A stretch of DNA of 64,000 nucleotides, from the NCBI GenBank assembly GCA_964036155.1, contig OZ038422.1, positions 7,277,201 through 7,341,200 on the forward strand, read 5' to 3'. The first letter of the stretch is position 1; every line of letters starts with the position of its first letter. Source of the stretch: Diploscapter coronatus. Taxonomy: Eukaryota > Nematoda > Chromadorea > Rhabditida > Rhabditidae. The notes under the pieces are model-generated. The model saw nothing but the letters and a program-made list of their open reading frames with translations. It did no database searches and had not been told where the DNA came from. Shown piece after piece: positions 1-12,800 of the stretch. The translations under genes and the position numbers were made by a program.

Positions 1-525
1 AAAAATCACGAACTATATAAAATTTCGAAAATGGCATTAAATGAGGACTAAATCAGAAAAGTAAACAAGAAATCTTATGGAGATAAATGATTAAAAACCA
101 AGACAAAGCGAAGTAGTTTTGTATCCATGAATATGAATGAGCTTCGTGTCATCCATAGTACAAACATCGAAATGCATTAACCCACAAAAACGCTGCGATT
201 TGTGAAACTGCCTTTTTGACATCAAGTAGGGGCTGTAAAATTTAGCCTTTCAACATCTCACATTAGTCAGTGGGAGAACATTACAAAGAATATCTAGAAC
301 TGCAATAATTGATTTTGGAATCTGAGAGTTGTTTCCAGTCAAACGTCATAATCATAACATTGTTCAAAGATTATATGATTTATAAGAAAATTGGTGAATA
401 ATTGCTAAAATTCGAGTTAAGTTAAAAATGTTAAAGAAAAATCTCTCTAAGTCTTCCGTAATTAAAGAGAAGATTTATATAAAAAAAAAATTAAAAATAC
501 AAATTACAAGAGTACGTGCACTCGA

Positions 526-877
526 TCATGTTCATTAACGAAAGCAAGCCACGTCTTCTTTACTCTCAAGTTATATGTATAACGAAAAAATATTTCAAAC
601 CACGTTGCTTCTTTCTCGCTTTCCTTCTCCCTTTTGTCTGGTTTCCTTTCTGGAGGGGGAGAGAACTCTCTTCTGTATCGAAGCATGGGGTCAAAATAAT
701 ATATTTTTATAACGTAAAAAGAGCGGGGAGTCGAATGATGGCAACTTGAAAGACGCCTAAATCGGGGGTACTGTATTTTGGAACTATTAAGACGCAAATT
801 TGCCCTGCCCGTTGCTCCCGAAATCATTGATATCTGCAAAAGTTCTGCATTCAAGGGATCTTCGTTAATGAGCATGA
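526..877. repeat. 352-bp segment bounded by inverted TCATGTTCATTAACGAA motif
   Basis: The left end (526-542) reads TCATGTTCATTAACGAA. The right end (861-877) is its reverse complement with one change (TCATGCTCATTAACGAA). Two more copies lie at 2401-2417 and 2605-2621. The layout resembles the ends of a small non-autonomous element, but I saw no clear target-site duplication and no transposase. Confidence 0.4.
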
Positions 878-1018
878 CTAAGCGATGTGGAAATGAATTA
901 CAAGAAGGAAAATGGAAAAAATGTTAACTCCTGAGAGTGGAAAGTAGACAGCGAAAAACGAATCTCGACAGAAACAGCTTTTCTGGATAATGAGAGCAAA
1001 ATTGTATCCTGAAAACCG

Positions 1019-1112
1019 GTGCTGGTAGTATAGTGGTAGTGCTTTACATGCTAACCGGGTTGTAATTCAATATGCGTTTGCTTTCCAGGCTCGGGTGATC
1101 CAAATTCGTTCG
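1019..1112 (+). other. tRNA-like stretch, possible SINE head
   Basis: TAGTATAGTGGTAGTGC near 1027 resembles the D-arm/A-box of tRNAs such as Asp and Glu. GGCTCGGGTGATCC about 50 nt later is a poor match to the B-box consensus GGTTCGANTCC. I could not fold a full cloverleaf with paired acceptor and T stems, so this is at best a tRNA-derived relic. Confidence 0.15.
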
Positions 1113-2400
1113 GACCTTCTCAGGGGCGCTACAAGAAAACGGTAATGCTACTTCTAACTCTGCACGTCCACTGCAATACAATCGGCACTTTAGTGGCATT
1201 ATCACAATTTTGGAAATTCCATTATCGCATTATCGTTGCTTTCTTTGAAACAGAATGAAATAATCACTTATTTTGCCTGCGAAATTCAGAATTGGCGTCA
1301 GTGGCTAGTAATTGGCAGTGCGCTACGGGATAATTCAAAATCTCAAACAAAAGTGCGTTATACGTGGCATTTGAGTATTTATATCTATTCAGATATGGAA
1401 TCGAGCGCTACAATAAAACGGCATCTGTCTCATTTCGTGCACTACTGCATTACGCCGGCATCAAAAATAGCCACCACATGCAATGGCTCTTTTTGACTTG
1501 ATATAATCATTGGTTTTATTTTGAAGGCCTCTTGCATTAGCTACCCTTAAGTTGCTCTTACCCGGGTGTATTTCATTGTGCACAAAAGCTTTTGCGCGCA
1601 AAGGTACCACTTTTATGCGCAACGATCGTTTCCCCTCTTACTCTTTTGTAAAAGCTACCTCATTTTCTGAAAAATAACGCGGAGAAGATAAAAAAGTAAC
1701 TTCTACCAAAGGGTAACTAATGCAGAAGATCATTTTGAACAATTTAGTTTCAAATATTTTTATTCTTTTCGTAAAAAATCTCTTCAAAATAAATATCTAA
1801 ACATTAGTTGCAACAATTTTGAGCAAACGTAAAGTGAGTTGTTCTGACTTGAGGAAATTTGGCATCTCTCGGAGATAACCGATGAGTATGAATAAGGAAA
1901 TAGGAAAATCTGAATCTGATATCTAGACTCTAGTTTGGTATTTCCATGAAAAATAAGAAGTTTGAAAGTATCATGACATGAGGAAATTCGAATAGAAACA
2001 TAAATATCATGATGCTTCCAAAAATGATGTAGTGTTTCGAAAGACTGATTGTGCAGCTCATAAATCTCTCTACAAAGCATTTCTAATGAGATACAGCCAA
2101 CGATTATGAACATAGAATTGTGGGTTGATTTCGATATTGAAATAAAACAATACTGATTAAGATCATGGTTCAGGACTGAATTAATGATGCGTGATTTTCA
2201 TCTGATTCGAAAGATATGTGAACAAGAAACTCTTCTTAAAATAATATAGAATAAATCTTTTTATAGAATTTTAGAAGCATGAACTTAGAGGAAAATGATA
2301 AAATCTACAAAGTTACCGTAATCCCTTGTGTCGCATTTTGTACGCCGTAACGTTCATCAAATGAAAATTCGATCTTAAATGCAAAATATCACTCACTCTT

Positions 2401-2621
2401 TCATGTTTATTAACGAAGAAAATTTCCCTGCACACTGGTTGCAAGTTGTCAGTGGGTGTGGCTAAAATGCTATACATACCGTATCAATTGTAGGCCCATT
2501 TCAATTTAGTTTTCGAAATGAACTATTTGGTGCCTATTCCACCCCCTACTCGTGATTACGAATGATTCTGTAACATTTTGAATCATGTCGCGTATCTCCC
2601 TTCCTTCGTTAACGAACATGA
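2401..2621. repeat. 221-bp segment bounded by the same inverted motif
   Basis: The left end (2401-2417) reads TCATGTTTATTAACGAA. The right end (2605-2621) is the reverse complement of TCATGTTCGTTAACGAA. Copies at 526, 2401 and 2605 also share a preceding CACTC, giving a consensus close to CACTCKWTCATGTTYRTTAACGAA. The right copy contains the perfect palindrome TTCGTTAACGAA. The interior is not obviously similar to the 526-877 segment. Confidence 0.4.
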
Positions 2622-2756
2622 TAGAGTGACTGTTTTTCTCCAAAATTCAATAAAAAAGAAGTTTAATGAACGTTACGCGTTATGGCATAGTCAGAAGTGC
2701 AACAAATGGCTTCTGAATCAATCGACTGATTTGAGGCTTCCCTTCTGTCTGTTCTT

Positions 2757-5700
2757 CTACGACGAATTTTTGACCTTCTTCGTCTTCTGCTTCTTCTTCT
2801 CTTCACCGCAGACGTACTCAACTAGTTGCGGTATTTGGCCATTTCGGTGATAATTATCGATATGCTGTTCACCTTAATTTAAAACGTTGTGCGTCATTTA
2901 TAACTATGAAGTGCCATCATTTCATTTGCTCAAAGCAGGAAAAATCAGTTGGTTCTTAATTAAGTCTAACTTCATTCACAAAAATTTTCGCAAAGGTTTG
3001 TAAAAAAACGAGGGAAATATTGCATTTCTCGAAAAAAAAAAATGATGATAATTCTTATCGATTATTCCATGAAATGGCTCACTCATTTCAGAAAGCGTAT
3101 AACATAAATTCAAGATAATTTCATTAACCCCCTGTATTTACAGACGACTCTTTTTCTTATTCCTCCACTTTTCCTACCCTCCCTCTTTCTGTCTGTAAAT
3201 ACAGGGGGCCAATTTCATTCAATCACTATTCTAAATTTTCATAAATTACTTACTTCCAATGAATGTACCACAAATGAACAAATAAGGCATTCCTTTGTGA
3301 GCAGTCAGCTGGTGCAGGTGCTTCTGCACAGCGGCTGGCCGATCGATCTGCAGATCGTATTCTTCGAAAAAATCAATAAGAGCATGACGTCACCTTATCG
3401 ACATAGAAGGAAACGAGTGGCAGTCCATATTTGTCCCTCAGCAATGTCTCCAACTGTCGAGAGCTTTCCGATTTCGAATCGATGTAAAATACGGCTGGCA
3501 ATTTACGGATCTAAAATTGATGAAAATTGTGCGAAGATTAACCTGATATATCTAAAGTAAAATTTTACAATTATACATTTCGTTTGTGCTTATTGGTGGC
3601 AATAAAATGAATACCTCATTACCACTCATTAAAATGGACGAATTATGGTTTTTCAAACATAGAAGTGAAAAGTCGACATTGAAAATTTTCGAAACAAACA
3701 TTCAACATTTCTTCTAATAACTATGATGCAAAGTATGCGCAAATCACCTAAACTCAAAATAGCAATAATTTTTTTTGTAAAAAATCGATCGAGAACTATT
3801 CAGACCTGCTGCGTGAGTGATTGAATTGTAGTGGCAGTGGATTGTCCAGTCTCGCTGCTTGTGCCTGCAGGTTTGGGTGCAGGTCTAGGTGCAGGCCTCC
3901 TTGGCTCACCAGACGAATTGCCTGATCGAGGTCTGACCGTCGAGGGACGGGGACGGGGCCGAGCGGTTCGAGGGGCAATTGTGGAAGGAGCATAAATGGT
4001 TGGTGGAGCAGTTGCTGCAGGCGGTGGGGAGGGCGTAGAATAGGCTACGTAGGTTGGTTCGGGCTGAAATTTCTAGTTGAGCATTTTTATTAGAAAATAT
4101 TAGCAGATATTCTATCTTCAATTCCAAAGCTTTCACACCTCGTCGTCATTTGTTGCTCTTTGCGCTTTTATAAATGTTAATTAAAAAATATCTTTCAGAA
4201 GATTTCCATCTTCTGTATTCTCAAAATACTATTCTTATTGGTTTGACAAAAATGCGATATCATTCAGCTCTCGAATTCTCAATCAAGCTTTACTTTCGAT
4301 TATCCTAGCAAATTTATTTGAATCGTATTTTTCAAAACCCCTCCTTACCTGTTGTCCATAAACCTGCCCATTGTCTTCAGTGATGCTGTTGCTGTTGATT
4401 TGCTGCCCTCCAGCCTGATAAGTCTGCTGCTGAGCAGTTTGTTGCGAAGGATACATGGGTGCTGGTTGTTGAACGACTTGATGCACTCCCTGCTGCTGTG
4501 GATGCACTCCATGTTGCTGTGGATGTACTCCATATGGTTGCTGCTCGTTAGAAGATTGAGTTGCTACATATCCACCGTTCGAAGAATAAGTGTATACCTG
4601 AAATAAAGCTGGATTTCACTTGATAAAGCGATAAATCTGACAAAATTTCAATGATGCAACTATACAAGAGAGTTGAGACAATGCATCTCATTTGAAATGG
4701 CAGTTTTTGAATTTTTCGTAAATCAATCTAATGAAATTTTGAATATTGTTGTCAATTGATGCTATTACTTCTAACTCGACACGAATTTATCAAAAAAAAA
4801 ATGTTTAGAAAAAGTATCTAAAGCATTCCAAAAATAACATTCATTTCCAAACTTTTATGCGTTACTAGATTTCTTTGGAAACATTCGGTCATTTTTCAGG
4901 AAGAGTTCAAATACTCGATGATAGGGAGGAATTGCACATGAAATGGAGTTTCCAGTCTATCGAATATGATATCGCCAACGATAAATTTAGACAAAGATAT
5001 TGTGCATCATTCTTTCGCAAGAATAATCATCATATTCGAAATATTTTACCTGTGGTCGTGGAATTCCATTTTTGACAACTTGGCTGATTGCAGCTGTTTG
5101 GTAGTTACCATTCGCCGACTGCACTTGGGCTTGCTGCGATGGATAAACATTGTAGTTGGTTGGTTGGGGTGCAGCAGGAGCAGGTGCGGGTTGATAGGTC
5201 TGGTGGGGCTGCTGAGGAGCAGTTGGGTACGAATTGGGCTGGGGATAGACCTGCTGGGCTGGCTGTGGTTGTGGCTGGGACTGAGGCTGAACTTGGACCT
5301 GCTGCTGTTGCTGTTGTACCTGAGGCTGGACTTGTTGCTGTTGTTGGGTTTGAGAAGAATAGATTGAATAGGTCGGCTGTGGGCTCACATAGGTCTGGGC
5401 TTGGTAATTAGGATTCTGGGTTTGGTACCCCTGCTGTGTCTGCTGCGTGCCATAGCTCTGCTGCTGTTGCTGAACAACTGCGGGAGCTGGCTGGCTTGAA
5501 GCATAAGAGGAGAGACTCTGGACACTTTGGACGGTCTGCTGCTGCTGCTGTTGAGCAGTTGGCTGGACTTGAGGTGCGGGATAGATGTTGTATTGCTGGA
5601 CAGGTCTCTGCTGCTGGATGACCTGTTGCTGATTGGCAGCAGTGGCGTATTGCGTGTTGTAACTGGAGTATTGTCCTGGAGTGGCTGCATTGCTGAGCGT

Positions 5701-8700
5701 ATAGGCTTGTTGCTGAGCCTGGACAGAGGCCATCGATGGCTGCGGCTGATAGCTGGTCGATGTGGCTGTCGGATAGGACGACTGCTGGAACGTGGCTGAC
5801 TGCTGTTGTGCCTGTTGTTGGGCGGCCTGAAATTGACAACCAATGACTCCTGGAATAGAAATCAATTTTTATTTTTGTCAGTTATGAAAACACATATTAT
5901 CTCTAGATATTGGAATTGTGAGGCTTCAACTGGATTCAACAGAAGAAAATCAATAATTTCATGTCCAGTTTTCTACTAGTAGTTATGGCATTTCAAAAAT
6001 ATTGAAATGTGAACAACCCTGAGTCTCTCATCATTCTTTTCAAAAGGTGATAATATTATATTTATATAATATAATAGAAGTAAAATTGAGAAAATCGCAA
6101 ATTTATCCCAACTTGATTGGAATTACTTAATGCTAGATGTTTAATCACCCCCTATCAACTCTTGCCACTAATTGCTTAGAAATAAGAACAGTGCACAATT
6201 ATACCTGAATGACTTGTTGAGCAGCAGCTTTGCCCAGGTCACCAGGGAGTTGTATTCCATAGGCCTTCTGCAGGATGTCCAAGTACTGACTGTATTTAGC
6301 GAGGTTCTGCTGATCGATCTGTCCCGCATAAGACTGTCGCTGTGAGCCGATCGACTGCCTGCCCTGCACGAATTGCTGGGCGAAGTTCGCAGCGCTGTAA
6401 TCATATCAATAATTGCTTTAAATTCAGAATTAAGTTTCACATAAGATATAAATCAGACAACCCAGAAGCCATGTGATATTATAGCACAGCACATGCGCGA
6501 AATAGTGTGAAAAAGATTCCTAAAACTATCATTTCATCCCTACTTTTTCTCTGACTCGTATCACGATGCCGTACAGTTTCCAAATAGCCTTTAAACTATA
6601 TTCACGAATATTGTACCTGGTTGCATAGGCACTAGCTGCTGCATTCGCTGCGAGTTGGTTTGGATAGAATGAATATTCCGCCGAGGTGGGTACTGGACTG
6701 GCTGATTGAACCTGAGTTGCAGATGGATTGGAGGAGTACTGCAGAGTGGCTGTGGCTTGTGGCTGTTGCTGTTGCTGAGCGTAGGAAGAGAAGCTCATCG
6801 ACCCTGTCGAAGGATCGAATGTGAAGCTCTGTGGCAGAGAGATCGAGCCGTAAGAGGCAGGTGCAGCTGATTGCTGCTGCTCGGCTGAGGTAACCAACGA
6901 CAAACCAGCTGATGGGTCTGAAGTATGAATATAGACTCTACCGTTATGCTTGAAGAATACCATATCACTGACAAATTTTCAAACATTCAGGATATGATAT
7001 TCATGTTAGTTAATGAAGTCCTTCCTCTTCAAAGAAGAATTTTGCCTAGATTGATTAAATCATAAGCATAAATAACGACTATTATAGATCTATAGTCTAT
7101 TCAAAAAATATATATTTTTTTAATTCCAGTTAATTATCAAATTTACAAACTATTTTGATCGGACGATTGCACACGGAAATTTAGAGAAAGTGACCTGTCA
7201 ACATTCATACTCACAAATGTAAATATTGTCTATCAAATGCGCTTACCATAGTTGTATGCTGCCGTTGTGTATCCATATGGATTGCTATAGATGTTCGCTA
7301 AAAGAGGAGTATGATTGTTTGACTTATGATGCCATACAAATGTGGATGACAGTGAATGAATTTATGCGAATCGAAATTGATTCACAGTTGAATAAATGAA
7401 GATTTTTGAACAAATCAAATTCTGCATGAAATTCAATCACTGGTGGCATTTTTGTGGATGAACTGCTCGAATTTTCTTCTAACAAATTTCTCATCAATGG
7501 ATATCTTGATTGGACAGAAATGCTCACTCATTGCCCGGAGGACAAATCATATTCTTGTCCCCGAATTATCGCTGATAGGATGTTGTATGATTATGTGGAT
7601 TGCATGGATTGTGATTGTGTGTAGGTGTGCAGAGAAGTAACGGCTATTGTTTATCTGCGCACTCGATTTGAGGTGTTGGCAAATGAAGTGGCAGCTCTCT
7701 GCCTCTCTGCGTGAACAATCAGCAATCAACAACCAGGAATGAGCGGTGCATTCTTTGACAGAAGATGAGCGACGAATGATGTCCCTCTCTACTCTCTACA
7801 AGTACCGACTGTCCGAGGTATTTTTTCGGCCTACTTCAAGAGTGTTCGTGGAAAAAGTAGTTAGCGTCATCAAGTGAGATAATGCAAGAACATAGGAAGA
7901 TGATCAATATTGCTAGCTTGTACTAAACTATTTGATAAGATGATATTTTTCGGCAAATAAGAAGATGCAGTATACAGTATGACGTCATCTCTTCGCAACT
8001 CGTTTTCATTACATCTTCTTCTTATTCCTGAATATGAAAAATGCGAATTACAATAATTCATTTCTTCTAGGTTACTTGTGAAGATCATCTCCTCCTGCAT
8101 GTGACTGTGTCAGTGTGTTTGATTGAGATGAAGTGCGTCGAGTCAGAGCCAAAGAAGCAAAAGCGTGCTGTTATTTCTTTTGGCTGTGGCTCTCCGTTTG
8201 ACACTTCTTTCGGGAGCCGAGATTCAAGGAAAGGAGAAGGCAGAGGACAAGAGAGAAGAGAAGAGAAGAGAGAGAGAGGAATGAGAGATCGTGTGAAGAC
8301 TCTTCCAAACGAGAGCTACAGATAGGCAGACAGAGAATGAAACAGAAACAGAGCAGAGACAGACGAGATGAAGCAGGATTGCATCCATCTCATTCACTCA
8401 TTGCTCCGAAATATCTATCCATTCTGAAGTGAACCGTTTATAGCCCCGATCGCTCCAAAAATAAGGCAATCGATTCGACTCAAGATCAAGAAGAAAAGAA
8501 TAGACATACAGATAGTCTTTGCATGATTGTTTGATAAAAGGAAAAAGAAACATGATATTAAGAATTCTATTCTGACTTAGAGAATGGGATGATGTAATAA
8601 AATTTCTCTTCACCTTCGTGAAAAAACCCGAAGAATGCATTGCGCATAGAAGTGAAGAATAAGAGAAGGATTGAGCTATGCTTCATGAAAAACAAGGATA

Positions 8701-9878
8701 AGGCTCATTTTCACTTTGAAATTTTCGAGCGCCTCTTCGAAAAATGCAATATTTACCAAAGTGCCCGTGAATTACATGCAGATAATAGAAAAGAAAACAA
8801 AGCAAGAGAAGAGAAAAGAGTTTTCGATGGAGAGAAGGGAAAAAGAAAGATAAAGACAAAGAGGCTCTACAGAATGACCGAATGAACGAACAGAACAGCT
8901 TCAGTTGCAAAGAGCGAAAGCAGAGACTTTGTTGAAAAGCGGAAAACTACCAAACAGATTTGTTCGCAAATAGCTAAACACAAACAAATACCAAAAAAGA
9001 TCAAGCTAATTGGGAAAAGAACAGCAATCGATTGAATGAGGATTCTGTGAAAATGCTAAAATGCGTTACAAATTAAAATGAAAGATTTTGGGTAAGAACA
9101 AATTCGGAGAGTAAGATTAGTTCAGAAATTGTTTTTATCATAACGCTAATGATTATGCAAAACAATACTCCTTCATTCAAAAAATTTTTAATGCGAATTT
9201 ATTTCATTGTGACATTTAGGAAGTATGAATCATCCTCGATGCAATTCGTTATTGGTGAGTAGAGAAGAAAGTTTTCAGCTGATGCACGATGAAAAGGTAT
9301 TCATCGCATTTTGCAGATACGAATGCTAGAGATGGGATATGAAGGAATAAATATTGATAATTTTGCATAAAGAAAGCAAAACATCACTCTTTGCGCATTG
9401 TATGAATTTGTCAAGACTGATAGAAGGAGAGTTTATACGCTATGAAGACCATACGGAATTAGCGCAAAATGAAGATACTGAATGTAAAAATGATATTGCG
9501 TGACTTATGCTACCATAACTATTGAGATTCTTACATTAGACAAGAAAGCTATTAGCAGGTTACTGAAGTTGACGCAAGTATAAAATGATAAAGACGCTCA
9601 TGATGGACGAAAATTATTAATGGATCAGGGCTTCAAAAAGCCTCGAAATTTAATGTCATCGACAAACAGTAATATCGAGTTGATCTCGCAACTCATTCAA
9701 ATGGCTATCGGCATTGTAGAGGTGTAGAGAGGAGTACTCGATGAAAATCGAGCAGTTCAGACAGCACAAAAGTGCCATTGCCTGTCTATGGACAAGGCAG
9801 ACTATGAATAGTGAACGGGGGATGATTACCTGCAACAATGGGTAAATAATATAAAAGCGGCAAGACGAAGGGTCGCAT
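2757..9878 (-). CDS. Q-rich protein with C-terminal glutaredoxin-like domain lacking active-site cysteines
   Basis: Ten exons: 9830-9878 (tentative first), 7247-7297, 6617-6917, 6205-6394, 5050-5826, 4349-4597, 3806-4063, 3394-3510, 3254-3347 and 2757-2872. They sum to 2202 nt, 733 residues, with every phase matching. Residues 18-540 or so are rich in Gln, Tyr, Ser and Pro, with many runs of 3-6 Q. A Pro/Arg/Thr-rich linker follows. Residues 626-720 read like a glutaredoxin fold: strand AVFYIDSK, helix, strand LVSFYVDK, helix, GMPYLFICGTFIGS with the cis-proline, then NGQIPQLVEYV. The CPYC position is SESS, so thiol redox activity is unlikely. The tail is Lys-rich. The proposed first exon encodes a signal-like MRPFVLPLLYYLPIVA; its 2.5-kb intron makes that start uncertain (about 0.4). 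The Q-rich part could end at a stop just inside the intron after 3806, but the in-phase join to the domain exon argues for fusion. The function is unknown. Confidence 0.7.
3128..3208. repeat. 18-bp perfect inverted repeat with 45-nt loop
   Basis: CCCCCTGTATTTACAGAC (3128-3145) is exactly reverse-complemented at 3191-3208. The loop is pyrimidine-rich on the plus strand. It sits in the intron between the last two exons of the glutaredoxin-like gene, so transcription would give a stable hairpin. It could be a foldback-element relic or an intronic small-RNA hairpin. Confidence 0.6.
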
Positions 9879-12800
9879 TCGAGAAGGCGAAAGGAGCGGA
9901 GGGAGGGAAGGGAAGGGAAGGGGTCGGAGTGCAGGGCAAATGGTGAGATCGAGTGCTGATGGAAGTTCGCCTGAAAAGAGACGGGATGAGAAAAGGAGAT
10001 ACAGGAGCTGCAGAAGAGGAGCAGCAAGGTGTCGAAAGCCTCCCTGGAGGGAAGAGGAGAAGAGAGAAGAGACAAAGACAGCCAGACAACGAGAAAACAA
10101 GGGCGGGACAATGCGCGCACAGGACGCAGGCCGCAAATGTGCAAGACGCAACGAGGGGTGATTCAGGAGGAGAGGGAGAAGGGAGAGAAAAGCTGATACG
10201 TTCTCACAACTGAATGACTGACTGGGAGAGGGACTGGGACTGAAATGGCCGGACACGGAAAAATGCAGCACAACAGCACAAGGAAACTGAACAGTGAAAA
10301 GAGCGAGGGAGAGGGAAGGAAGGGAGACCAGGCAGAGAACTCAAGACTACATAGAAGCTGTGAGGTGACGAAATGGAAATGCAAATCAAAATGAGCAGGA
10401 CTGAAAAAAGTCGTTCAAGCAAGGGGTTTATCTATGTTAAATTCAGGAAAAATTTAAAAATATATATATATATATATATATTAATAACTTCAATTTTAGT
10501 CCTCATCGCCATGCAACGAACTTATTGACTCCAATATTCCCATTGATCTTCTGTTAATCTCATCCTTTCGAATAAAAAACTTTTATCGTAGGCTACGATT
10601 GTTCTTCAAAGATTTCAAGATTCAAGATGAAATTTCGATAATCACCAGCTTTCGTTGAAGTTGAAAGGCTTTGTTGATTTTCGGAGTCATGAATTTGTAA
10701 CCCAAATGTGTGTGAATATAATTCTTACTTTCGATACTCTTTCAAAACCGCTTCTGAATTTGAACTTCGACCATGATGGACTCTGTGCAAGATTTCTTTC
10801 CATCCCTCTATTTGATCTCGAATCAAAGGAAAACGATCAATTTGCAACTTTGGCATCCTGCAACATTCTGATACGATTGATTCGGTCGTTCTCATTTGTG
10901 GAGCCGAAAATAAAATCCTCTCGATCAAATGTCTAGCAGGTTGGGCATAGAGTTTAAGCTTCCGACTTGAATAGCCATGCACATCTCACCATTGTTCTGT
11001 CATTTTTCTTGACCTTTTCTCCTTCTCCCATGTTTCTTGTTGGGTGTTTTCCTGCTTGTTTCCTTGTTTCATTCAGTGTGTTTGTTGCATTGTATTGAAT
11101 GTCCAGTTGAAGCAGAGGAGAGGGCCAAAGACAGACGACAAATCGGCGGAAGACAAGGGAGAAGAAGAGAAACTGTAAATTCGAAAGAAGAGCTGGAAGA
11201 AAAGAAGACGATCCTGAAAGGCGACTGTTCGGAGAGGGAGATTGAAATTCGACGAAATGCGAGGAAACGAGGAAAAAAGGCAAACGGAGAAGACAGGAGG
11301 GAGGGGAAGGGACGAAACCAAAGGGCAGCTAATGCCTAAGTTTGGATAAGAAGGAGGGAATTGACAGAGTGAACTGCGAATATTCTCCATTCCGCGTTCT
11401 GCTTCTTCGATCTAATCATCCTCTAATCGGTCCGCTTATCGCACTCGTGCGTGTTCACTTCACCGCTTATCTGCACTACTCCTTCTCAAATTCTTTCTGC
11501 TTCGTTTCAAACACCTTCCAATTCATCTCATGTCCGGTTCGTCACGCAAACAGTCGGCCAACAACAGCATTGTTTTGTGATGTGCCGCTGTACAGAAGCA
11601 GGCCATTTCGAGAATCAGGAAAATACGCGAACAAATTGTTCTCCGGAACTAATTAGCGATGGCCGAAAATGAAGAAGGAAATCGAGAGACGAAGGAGGGG
11701 CGGTAATGGACTAATGAATTGGTGACGCACAATACATTATTCCAGAAAATTTGGTGCAGCATTGTTGCATATGTATTGTATTTGTTTGCTGTTTGATATG
11801 GCTAAATAAGTAATGTAAATTTGCTGTTAATAGAGTAGCGCAAACATAAAAGTTTGAAAAAATGAAAATTTATACAAATAAATTACTGATTTTTAATCTG
11901 AATCTTCAATTAATGTTCTAAATTAATGAAGATCTTCCTGTGATAACAGTGATAATGTATAAACGAAGCCAGATCATGATTCTTTCTATTTTTGTCCATT
12001 ATCAATATAAAATACGATATTCTGTAATTTTTAAATTTATTTACATCATTTTAAGAACCATAGATAATAAGTACCCGATAAACCATAACTGAATGAAAAA
12101 TAAGTTATATTTTGGAATTGACATTTGAAAATGAAAAAGATATAATCGATTTACTTTACACTTGGTTTTTCAAAATTGCATTTACTGAATAGGCATTGCG
12201 CTGACAAGAAATCTAGAAAACTAGACTTTTCTTATTCTTATTCTTTTTCTTTCTCGACAAAACAGGACTGCTCTTTCCTATTGTTTCTTTTCAAACAAAC
12301 AGTATTCAAAATGAAAAGTGGAAAAGTGCGACAATATCGTTTCCATTTCAAGTGACAGTGATTGTTTGATTTTTCAAAATAAATCTAACTTGTCGTGATC
12401 TGTACTATTGTTTGCGTTTTCTTCAACCATAATCCAACCATCTAGTCTTTCTTATCCAAGCCAAAGAGTTGGTCGATGAAATGAGCAACATTCCGTTGAC
12501 TGAAATTTCGCATGGACTATTTTATGATTTTTATAATCATAATGGAAATAAGTAGCTTCAAAAATAAGCAATTTAAGAAAATACGAACACGAAGGAGAGG
12601 ATTTCTTAACCCTCCTAATTATACATATCCTTCGATCAAGTTGTGGAGATGCGTATTTACAGAGTACCCAGAAAACGCGCATATCTTTAGTTAATTTATT
12701 ATACACGTGTTTTATTTTCCAGAAATGCATATTCTTGTAGAAAATATTCAAGTTTCACGAATGAAAATAAATTAATTTGGATAGCATGAAAATGAAAAAG

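Larger units (their letters stand above)
1..2756. other. Gene-free left flank with short inverted repeats
   Basis: AT-rich sequence downstream of the Q-rich/glutaredoxin gene. I found no reading frame with protein-like composition or matching splice sites on either strand. It holds four copies of a 17-nt motif arranged as two inverted pairs and a weak tRNA-like stretch near 1020, both listed separately. The 3' UTR and poly(A) site of the minus-strand gene ending at 2757 must lie here, but no convincing signal was chosen. Confidence 0.6.

Noticed and set aside
1784..2113. Minus-strand 109-codon open frame
   Set aside because: No recognisable motif, no splice partners, and AT-rich chance composition.
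3801..4063. The Q-rich gene ending at the stop just past 3806, separate from the glutaredoxin-like domain
   Set aside because: The exon 3806-4063 ends CAG|GT in phase 0 and the next acceptor opens the domain in phase 0. A separate domain gene would have no start codon nearby.
4966..5799. Leu/Gly-rich plus-strand frames opposite the Q-rich exon
   Set aside because: They are antisense shadows of CAG/CAA-rich codons. The minus-strand Q-rich frame has matching splice sites at both ends.
9656..10422. Overlapping open frames on both strands, some signal-peptide-like
   Set aside because: They are low-complexity products of the purine/pyrimidine tract. Only the short in-phase stretch at 9830-9878 was kept, as a tentative first exon.
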